A stretch of 64,000 bases of DNA from Umezawaea sp036375055 (GTDB lineage Bacteria > Actinomycetota > Actinomycetes > Mycobacteriales > Pseudonocardiaceae): contig NZ_DASUSQ010000135.1 of assembly GCF_036375055.1 (NCBI RefSeq), positions 22,498 through 86,497 of the forward strand, read 5' to 3'. The position numbers were made by a program, and so were the translations under genes. The notes beneath the pieces are model-generated. The model did no database searches. It was not told the origin of the DNA and worked only from the letters and a program-made list of their open reading frames with translations. Below are positions 57,938-64,000 of the stretch, piece by piece. Each line of letters starts with the position of its first letter. Positions within the stretch are counted from its first letter, which is position 1.

Positions 57938-58879
57938 TCATCCCGTCGACAGCGGTCTGCCGGGGTCGTCCGCCCTGTTCTTGCGGCTGCGCACCGCCAG
58001 GACCAGCGACGCCGCCACCACGATGCCTACCAGGTTCACCACGAGCTGTCCCGTGGACTGGGCGAAACGTTCCCACTCACCGAGAACGGCGGCGACGGCG
58101 GCGTAACCCGCGGCCGGGACGGTGGTCACCGAGATGAAGACGCCGACGAGCGCGGCCGACTTGGCCGAGGTCATCGACAGCATCCCCGCGGCCCCGGCCA
58201 GCAGCGCGACGATCAGCGAGAACGGGCCGACGGTGTACACGAAGTCGAAGTCGTGCTGGTTGATCACGGTCTGCCGGTCGAACAGCCCGGTGAACGACCC
58301 GATCTGCGCACCGATCACGGTGATCAGCATCGCGACCGGGAACCCGACGGCCAGCGCGAGGGCGGCCCGGCGGACCAGGTCCCAGCGCTTCAGGACCAGG
58401 CCGACCGAGATGGCGGCGAGCGGACCGAACTCCGGGCCGACCACCATCGCGCCGACGAGCGTCACGGTCGAGTTCGTGACGACCCCGACGGCGGCCAGCA
58501 GGCACGCGATGGTCAGGAACGCCAGGAAGGTCGCGTTGAGCCGCGACTCCTCCCCGGTCCTGGACAGCAGTTCGTCCCAGACCACGGCGTCCGCGCCCTC
58601 ACCGGGAGCGGCGTCCTGGGCCCGGTCGGCGGCGTCCGACAGGGCGGTGTCGATCTGCTCCAGCGTCACGCCGCCGTCCCGGTCGACACCGAGGTCGCAC
58701 AGGGAGGCCACCACCTCGTCGGTGGCCTCCCGCGCCAGGTCGGCCTCGACGACGTCGCCCGCGGGGGCGATCGCCGCCCCGCGCAGCAGCACCACGTGCG
58801 TCGCGCCGGGGTGTGCCTTGAGCACGGCGAGCGCCCGGTCGGTGACGTCGACCGGGCACACCGCGCGCAGGTGGAGCAC
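57938..58879 (-). CDS. DUF389-family membrane protein
   Basis: 313-aa protein: a soluble N-terminal domain of about 115 residues, then five or six membrane helices with the family signature LVGAMVVGPEFGPLAAIS and a conserved SMTSAKSAALVGVFISVTT region. Function of DUF389 is unknown; it is probably a transporter or sensor. GTG 58879 directly follows the aspS stop (TAGGTG), so it is likely co-transcribed with aspS. Confidence 0.9.
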   Translation of the reverse strand: MLHLRAVCPVDVTDRALAVLKAHPGATHVVLLRGAAIAPAGDVVEADLAREATDEVVASLCDLGVDRDGGVTLEQIDTALSDAADRAQDAAPGEGADAVVWDELLSRTGEESRLNATFLAFLTIACLLAAVGVVTNSTVTLVGAMVVGPEFGPLAAISVGLVLKRWDLVRRAALALAVGFPVAMLITVIGAQIGSFTGLFDRQTVINQHDFDFVYTVGPFSLIVALLAGAAGMLSMTSAKSAALVGVFISVTTVPAAGYAAVAAVLGEWERFAQSTGQLVVNLVGIVVAASLVLAVRSRKNRADDPGRPLSTG

Positions 58880-60655
58880 CTACTTGTCGACCGGCGGCTT
58901 CGCGTCCACGCCCGCTTCCTTGCGCTGGAGCGGCGTGATCGGCGCCGGGGCCGCGGTCAGCGGGTCGTAGCCGCCGCCGGACTTCGGGAACGCGATCACG
59001 TCGCGGATCGAGTCGGTGCCGGACAGCAGCATGGCGATGCGGTCCCAGCCGAACGCGATGCCGCCGTGCGGCGGAGCGCCGAACTTGAAGGCGTCGAGCA
59101 GGAAGCCGAACTTCTCCTGCGCCTCCTCCGGCCCGATGCCCATCACGCCGAACGCGCGCTGCTGCACGTCGGCCCGGTGGATGCGGATGGAGCCGCCGCC
59201 GATCTCGTTGCCGTTGCAGACGATGTCGTACGCGTAGGCCAGCGCGTTGCCGGGGTCTTCCTCGAAGCGGTCCAGCCACTCCGGGGTGGGCGAGGTGAAC
59301 GCGTGGTGCAGCGCCGTCCACTTGCCGCCGCCCACGGCGACGTCGCCGTCCTTGAGCTTCTCGGCCGACTCGAACATCGGGAAGTCCACGACCCACACGA
59401 ACGACCAGGCGTTCTCGTCGATCAGGCCGACGCGGGACGCGATCTCGACGCGCGCGGCGCCGAGCAGCGAGCGGGCGCCGTCCGGGTCGCCCGCGGCGAA
59501 GAACACGCAGTCGCCGGGGTTCGCGCCGACGGCCTTCGCCAGGCCCTCGCGCTCGGCCTCGGACAGGTTCTTGGCGACCGGACCGCCGAGCGTGCCGTCC
59601 TCGGCGACCAGCACGTACGCCAGGCCGCGGTGGCCGCGCTGCTTCGCGAACTCCTGCCAGCCGTCGAGCGTGCGACGGGGCTGGTCGGCGCCGCCGGGCA
59701 TGACGACCGCGCCGACGTACGGGGCCTGGAAGACCCGGAACGGGGTGTCCTTGAAGTAGTCGGTCAGCTCGACCAGCTCGACGTCGAAGCGCAGGTCGGG
59801 CTTGTCCGAGCCGTACTTCGCCATGGCCTCGGCGTAGCTGATCCGGCGGAACGGCCGGGGCAGCTCGTGGTCGGCCAGCTCCTTCCACAGGGCGGAGATG
59901 ATCCGCTCGCCGAGCGCGATCACGTCGTCCTGCTCGACGAAGCTCATCTCGATGTCGAGCTGGGTGAACTCCGGCTGGCGGTCGGCGCGGAAGTCCTCGT
60001 CCCGGTAGCAGCGGGCGATCTGGTAGTACCGCTCCATGCCGCCGACCATCAGCAGCTGCTTGAACAGCTGGGGCGACTGCGGCAGCGCGTACCAGGAGCC
60101 GGGGCGCAGGCGCGCGGGCACCAGGAAGTCGCGGGCGCCCTCCGGGGTGGAGCGGGTCAGCGTCGGCGTCTCGATCTCCACGAACTTCTCGGCGTGCAGC
60201 ACCTCGCGGGCGATGCGGTTCGCCTCGCTGCGCGCGCGGATCGCCTTGGCCGGGCCGCTGCGGCGCAGGTCGAGGTAGCGGTGCTTGAGGCGGGCCTCCT
60301 CGCCGACCTCCAGGTGGTCGTCGAGCTGGAACGGCAGCGGGGCCGACTCGTTCAGTACCTCCAGCTCGGTCGCGTAGACCTCGATCGCGCCGGTGGGCAG
60401 GTCGGGGTTCGCGCTGCCCTCGGGGCGCGCGGTCACGTCGCCGACGATCTTCACGACGAACTCGGAGCGCAGGCGGTGGGCCCGCTCCGCCATCTCGCCC
60501 TCGCGGAAGACGACCTGGGCGACACCGGAGGCGTCGCGGAGGTCGATGAAGATGACCCCGCCGTGATCGCGCCTGCGGGCCACCCACCCGGTCAGGGTGA
60601 CGGACTGCCCGGCGTGCTCGGCCCGGAGCGTCCCGGCCTCGTGCGTGCGCATCAC
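58880..60655 (-). CDS. aspS: Aspartyl-tRNA synthetase
   Basis: 591-aa class II synthetase of the bacterial type: N-terminal OB-fold anticodon-binding domain (VTLTGWVARRRDHGGVIFIDLRD), motif 1 region (VEIETPTLTRSTPEGARDFLV), motif 2 (CYRDEDFRADRQPEFTQLDIE), the bacterial GAD insertion (about 280-420) and motif 3 (GIAFGWDRIAMLL). GTG 60655 is preferred because GAGGAG lies 10 nt upstream; ATG 60652 and ATG 60679 are alternatives. Essential housekeeping gene; divergent from the cyclophilin gene. Confidence 0.96.
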   Translation of the reverse strand: MMRTHEAGTLRAEHAGQSVTLTGWVARRRDHGGVIFIDLRDASGVAQVVFREGEMAERAHRLRSEFVVKIVGDVTARPEGSANPDLPTGAIEVYATELEVLNESAPLPFQLDDHLEVGEEARLKHRYLDLRRSGPAKAIRARSEANRIAREVLHAEKFVEIETPTLTRSTPEGARDFLVPARLRPGSWYALPQSPQLFKQLLMVGGMERYYQIARCYRDEDFRADRQPEFTQLDIEMSFVEQDDVIALGERIISALWKELADHELPRPFRRISYAEAMAKYGSDKPDLRFDVELVELTDYFKDTPFRVFQAPYVGAVVMPGGADQPRRTLDGWQEFAKQRGHRGLAYVLVAEDGTLGGPVAKNLSEAEREGLAKAVGANPGDCVFFAAGDPDGARSLLGAARVEIASRVGLIDENAWSFVWVVDFPMFESAEKLKDGDVAVGGGKWTALHHAFTSPTPEWLDRFEEDPGNALAYAYDIVCNGNEIGGGSIRIHRADVQQRAFGVMGIGPEEAQEKFGFLLDAFKFGAPPHGGIAFGWDRIAMLLSGTDSIRDVIAFPKSGGGYDPLTAAPAPITPLQRKEAGVDAKPPVDK

Positions 60656-60752
60656 GGGTGCTGCTCTCCTCGTGCTCATCTATCCGACTGGCGGCTGGCA
60701 GTCAAGGCTAGCCAACAGCCCCGCGGGTATGGCCACCAGGTTTCCGATCCAC

Positions 60753-60780
60753 TTGTGGGTGACGGCGGGAACCGTAGGAT
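60753..60780 (+). promoter_or_regulatory. Promoter of the cyclophilin gene
   Basis: TTGTGG (60753-60758), 16-nt spacer, TAGGAT (60775-60780), then six bases to GTG 60787: a leaderless transcript is likely. Confidence 0.5.
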
Positions 60781-60786
60781 CCGCTG

Positions 60787-61494
60787 GTGCCGAAACGCCT
60801 GCTGGTGATCGTCTTCGCCCTGCTGCTCCTGTCGGGCTGCGCGGTGCGCGTGAACGGGCGGCCCGTCGCGGGCGGAGCCCCGGTCCCGACCACGACCCGG
60901 TCCACCACCGCCTCCACGACGGCGCCCACCACGGCCACCAGCGGCACCGACGGGCCGTGCGAGTACGCCGAGGACGGCTCCCCCGGCACGGTCGGCTTCC
61001 CGCCGTCCACCCCGAACCCGAAGGCCTCGGCGCTCACCTTCACCACCGACAGGGGCGACGTGAGGGTCGAGCTCGACCCGGCGGCGGGCCCGTGCTCGGT
61101 GCAGGCCGTCCGGTACCTCGTGGGGAAGAAGTTCTACGACGGCACGACGTGCCACCGGCTCACCACCAACCCGAACCTCGGCGTGCTCCAGTGCGGCGAC
61201 CCGACCGGCACCGGGACCGGCACGCCCGGCTTCCGGTTCGACGACGAGCTGCCCGCCAGGGGCGCCTACGCGCGCGGGGTCGTCGCGATGGCCAACGCCG
61301 GACCCGGCACCAACGGCAGCCAGTTCTTCATCGTGCACGGCGCCGCGCAGATCAACCCCGACTACCCGGTGATCGGCAAGGTCGTCGCGGGCATGGAGGT
61401 CGTCGACCAGGTCGTGGCGGGCGGTGTCGCGGGCGGGGCGGAGGACGGCAAGCCCACCACGCCGCTCTCCTTCGTCCGGGTCACGGAGGGGTGA
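60787..61494 (+). CDS. Cyclophilin-type peptidyl-prolyl isomerase lipoprotein
   Basis: 235-aa lipoprotein: signal with lipobox LSGC (Cys about residue 18), a Thr/Ser-rich linker (about 35-55), and a cyclophilin domain with KKFYDGTTCHRL, GTPGFRFDDEL and MANAGPGTNGSQFFIVHG. It would assist folding of exported proteins at the outer face of the membrane. GTG 60787 sits at leaderless distance from the -10 element. Confidence 0.92.
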   Translation: MPKRLLVIVFALLLLSGCAVRVNGRPVAGGAPVPTTTRSTTASTTAPTTATSGTDGPCEYAEDGSPGTVGFPPSTPNPKASALTFTTDRGDVRVELDPAAGPCSVQAVRYLVGKKFYDGTTCHRLTTNPNLGVLQCGDPTGTGTGTPGFRFDDELPARGAYARGVVAMANAGPGTNGSQFFIVHGAAQINPDYPVIGKVVAGMEVVDQVVAGGVAGGAEDGKPTTPLSFVRVTEG

Positions 61495-61610
61495 TCCGGA
61501 CGCGGCGCGGTCACCAGCCCGTGACGACGCGGGCGGTGCGCGGCCCGGTTCGGTAGGCCGACCGGATGAACTCCGCGTCGGCACCCCCTCCGAGCTGCCT
61601 ATCGTCGGGC

Positions 61611-62771
61611 ATGAGGGGTTTCCTGGACCTGCACGGCGAGGACTTCCTGGCCGATCCCCACTCCGCGCTGCGCGAGCTGCGCGAGGCCGACTGGCGGGCG
61701 GACACCGCCGCGGGAACGGCGATCCTGCGGTACGACGAGGTGCGGACGGTGCTGTCGTCGTGGTCGCTGCGCACGCCCGGCACGGACTTCCTGGCCGCGC
61801 AGGGCATCACCGACGGGCCGCTCGTCGACGCGATGCGGGGCTTCCTGCTCAACGCCGACGGCTCCGAGCACCAGCGCCTGCGGCGCGCCGTGGGGCGGGC
61901 GTTCACCGTGAAGCGGGTCGAGGAGTTCCGCTCCACCGCCGGGTTCCTGGCCGACGAGCTGATCGAGGGGCTGGGCGACGAGTTCGACTTCGTCGCCGAC
62001 TTCGCGCACCCGTTCGCGCTGCGGGCGCTGTGCCGGTTCATCGGGGTCCCGGAGGACGTGCGGCGGGAGGTGAGCTCGTGGGCGGCCGACGTGGGGCTGC
62101 TGTTCGGGTACTCCGTCGCCCCGCACGCGTCCCGCATCGAGGCCGCGCTGGACGACCTGCACTCGTTCATCGACGACCTGCTGGACCAGCGGCGCCGCAC
62201 TCCGGGCGACGACCTGGTCAGTTCGCTGGTCGACCAGTCGCTGACCGAGGCCGAGCTGCGGTCGCTGGTGGTCACGCTCATGTCGGCCGGGCAGGGGACG
62301 GTGCAGCACCAGCTGAGCGGCGGGGTGGCCGCGTTCCTGGAGTTCCCGGACCAGTGGCGGCTGCTGGCGTCGGACTCGTCGCTGGCCGGGCAGGCGGCGG
62401 AGGAGGTGGTGCGGTTCCAGCCCGCCTCGCTGCTGGGACTGCCCCGGATCGCCAAGGAGGACATCGTGGTGAACGGGGTGGTGCTGCCCGCCGGGTCGTG
62501 CGTGCTGCCGGTGACGGGGTCGGCCAACCGGGACTCGGCGGTGTTCTCGGGGGCCGACCGGTTGGACGTGACGGTGGGGCGGGTGGCCCACCTGACGTAC
62601 GGGGGTGGGATCCACTACTGCCTGGGGGCGGCGTTGGCCAGGGTGGAGTTGCAGGAGGCGTTGCCCCGGTTGGCCAGGGCGTTGCCTTCGCTGCGGCGGG
62701 ACGGGGCTGGGGAGTGGTTGCCCGCCGGCGAGGCCGTGTACGGGCCTGTGGTGCTGCCCGTTCGGCGGTAG
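61611..62771 (+). CDS. Cytochrome P450
   Basis: 386-aa bacterial P450. The I-helix reads MSAGQGTVQHQL (AGxxT variant), the K-helix ExxR is EVVR, and the haem-binding loop is TYGGGIHYCLGAALAR with C337. Substrate unknown; no ferredoxin gene is adjacent. ATG 61611 is chosen because TATCGT lies five bases upstream at leaderless distance; ATG 61566 would add 15 residues of unconvincing sequence. Confidence 0.9.
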   Translation: MRGFLDLHGEDFLADPHSALRELREADWRADTAAGTAILRYDEVRTVLSSWSLRTPGTDFLAAQGITDGPLVDAMRGFLLNADGSEHQRLRRAVGRAFTVKRVEEFRSTAGFLADELIEGLGDEFDFVADFAHPFALRALCRFIGVPEDVRREVSSWAADVGLLFGYSVAPHASRIEAALDDLHSFIDDLLDQRRRTPGDDLVSSLVDQSLTEAELRSLVVTLMSAGQGTVQHQLSGGVAAFLEFPDQWRLLASDSSLAGQAAEEVVRFQPASLLGLPRIAKEDIVVNGVVLPAGSCVLPVTGSANRDSAVFSGADRLDVTVGRVAHLTYGGGIHYCLGAALARVELQEALPRLARALPSLRRDGAGEWLPAGEAVYGPVVLPVRR

Positions 62772-62920
62772 GGGGTCGGGGTCCCGGCGGATGGGGTGAC
62801 TGCCGGTCCCAGCCGGGGTGGCCGAATCGACTCCGGCCACGCCGAGCACACCCCCGTGCCGGGAGCCGTCCCGGAGGTGCTCGCTCGGTCAACTCGACAC
62901 GCCGTCCACAACCTCAACAG

Positions 62921-63436
62921 TCACAACACCCGGCGCGGGACGACGCGCTCCATGCACACCAGCCGATCCCGCTCGTCCCACGACTCGGTGGCGGTGAACC
63001 CGAACCGCTCGTACAGGGCGATGGCGCCGGTCCGCCACCTCCACACCGACAGCCGCACGGTGCTCGCACCGCTGTCCGCCGCCCGCGCGAGCGCGGCGCC
63101 GAGCAGCCCGGAGGCGACGCCCAGGCCGCGGAACGCGGGGTCCGTCCACAGCCTCTTGACCTCCGCCTGCCCCGCGGTGGGGGTGGTCACCACCAGGCAG
63201 CCCACGGCGGTGCCCCCGCTCAGGGCGACCAGCACCACGTCGTCGGCGAACACGGTGCGCGGGTCGGTGACCTCCGCCCGGTACCGGTCCGGCAGCCCGT
63301 CCACGTCCACCGCGGTCTCGCCCTTCTCCGCCTCCGTCCGCAGGTGGTAGGCCGCCAGCAGCGCGGCCAACCCCTCGTCGGAGGACGGGGACCCGTCGGG
63401 CCAGCGGACGACCACGACCTCGCGCTGATCAGTCAT
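62921..63436 (-). CDS. GNAT-family N-acetyltransferase
   Basis: 171-aa acetyltransferase. The acetyl-CoA-binding motif is VKRLWTDPAFRGLGVASGLL, followed by LSVWRWRTGAIALYERFGF typical of the motif B region. Substrate unknown; it may acetylate a small molecule or a protein N-terminus. Single-gene unit, convergent with the P450 gene. Confidence 0.9.
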   Translation of the reverse strand: MTDQREVVVVRWPDGSPSSDEGLAALLAAYHLRTEAEKGETAVDVDGLPDRYRAEVTDPRTVFADDVVLVALSGGTAVGCLVVTTPTAGQAEVKRLWTDPAFRGLGVASGLLGAALARAADSGASTVRLSVWRWRTGAIALYERFGFTATESWDERDRLVCMERVVPRRVL

Positions 63437-63625
63437 GGCGCCAGCATCACACCCGGCACCGCACGGGACCCAACGGGGCGGACCAGCGCTGGGCGACGGT
63501 GGCCGTTCCGCCGCAGCCGGTCGCGTTCGGGTGCACGCCGTGGCTCGCTGTTCGCCGGTGGTCGTGGTCGTGCGGCAGGGAGGGCCCGGCGTCGCCGAGC
63601 CCTCCCTGTTGGCCGCGCGTTGTCT

Positions 63626-64000
63626 CTATGCGTTGGGGGACAGGAAGAGCAGGCGGTTCGGGGAGCCCGAGCCGGGGTTGGTGACCTTGTTGGCCGTTGC
63701 CGCCGCCACCAGTGCCGAGGAGACCTGGGCCGGGGTGGCCGCGGTGTTCGACTGGAGGTACCTGGCCGCCACGCCCGCCACGTGCGGGGTGGCCATGGAG
63801 GTGCCGCTGATGGTGTTGGTGGCGGTGTCGCTGGTGCTCCAGGACGAGGTGATGGCGCTGCCGGGCGCGAAGACGTCGAGCACGGAACCGTAGTTGGAGT
63901 AGCTGGCGCGGGCGTCGGTGCGCTCGGTGGCGCCGACGGTGATGGCCTGCGTGACGCGGGCCGGGGAGAACGTGGAGGCGTTGGCGTTGCTGTTGCCCGC
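63626..64000 (-). CDS. Subtilisin-like S8 serine protease (5' part outside window)
   Basis: C-terminal 124 residues of a secreted subtilase of the proteinase K/aqualysin group. The oxyanion Asn is in GNSNANAS and the catalytic Ser is in SGTSMATPHVAG; the Asp and His of the triad lie beyond the right edge. It ends shortly after the catalytic domain (LLFLSPNA), so there is no C-terminal domain in this gene. Confidence 0.93.
   Translation of the reverse strand, partial: AGNSNANASTFSPARVTQAITVGATERTDARASYSNYGSVLDVFAPGSAITSSWSTSDTATNTISGTSMATPHVAGVAARYLQSNTAATPAQVSSALVAAATANKVTNPGSGSPNRLLFLSPNA

Overview
The window is GC-rich (roughly 70%) DNA with tightly packed, often 4-bp-overlapping genes, many GTG starts and apparent leaderless promoters. 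A WhiB-family regulator of the WhiD/WhiB3 type, a DUF742 protein, an ArfA/ArfC-like pair and a PhoP-type two-component system all point to a filamentous actinobacterium. I infer a member of the Pseudonocardiales (Saccharothrix, Lentzea, Actinosynnema or Umezawaea-like); the species cannot be named from this alone.

Layout. 1-4325 (minus): exopolysaccharide operon (polyprenyl-phosphate sugar transferase, Gfo/Idh/MocA dehydrogenase, nucleotide-sugar epimerase, DegT aminotransferase cut by the left edge) behind a 1.1-kb non-coding leader. 5413-10466: S4 RNA-binding protein, small membrane proteins, DUF742 protein, MerR/B12-type regulator, WhiD-like protein, Mug glycosylase, ArfC- and ArfA-like envelope proteins. 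10638-19987: regulator/oxidoreductase pairs (XRE-cupin with a thioredoxin-reductase-like enzyme, LysR with an SDR, MmyB-like regulator with an SDR), each with a dyad in the shared promoter, plus a Tat-exported nucleotidase and a beta-lactamase-fold lipoprotein. Several tandem-repeat arrays lie against stop codons here. 19972-26353: NuoF-like remnant, Gly-rich membrane protein, PhoP/PhoR-like system, and a GT87-like protein with a second (NarL-type) two-component system.

26599-37847 is the centrepiece: a lasso-peptide cluster. The precursor gene (32954-33067, minus, 37 aa) is too short for usual gene finders; its predicted 16-residue core is GWTGPTDDFIDGDWTP. It is followed by B2 protease, C cyclase, B1 recognition protein, an uncharacterised helical protein and an FAD monooxygenase. 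Divergently transcribed are a 2-oxoglutarate dioxygenase, a flavin reductase, a cation/proton antiporter and a flavin-dependent tryptophan halogenase. The core has two Trp and four Asp residues, so a halogenated and/or hydroxylated lasso peptide is the natural prediction.

37915-42853: two paralogous GT39 membrane glycosyltransferases around a GT2-GtrA fusion. Their promoters carry the same three-fold, 11-bp-period CACAG direct repeat found in front of the PhoP-like regulator 16-18 kb away, in each case starting 60-61 bp upstream of the start codon; this suggests one regulon. 42897-51855: LacI-controlled alpha-glucan utilisation operon (GH13, sugar ABC transporter without its own ATPase, large secreted CBM/beta-helix enzyme) with a clear promoter-operator. 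52161-56507: chemotaxis-derived signalling module (CheB-like, STAS-HATPase fusion, CheR-coiled-coil-PAS, STAS). 56597-64000: degenerate phosphotransferase, DUF389 protein, aspS, cyclophilin lipoprotein, cytochrome P450, GNAT acetyltransferase, and a subtilisin-like protease cut by the right edge.
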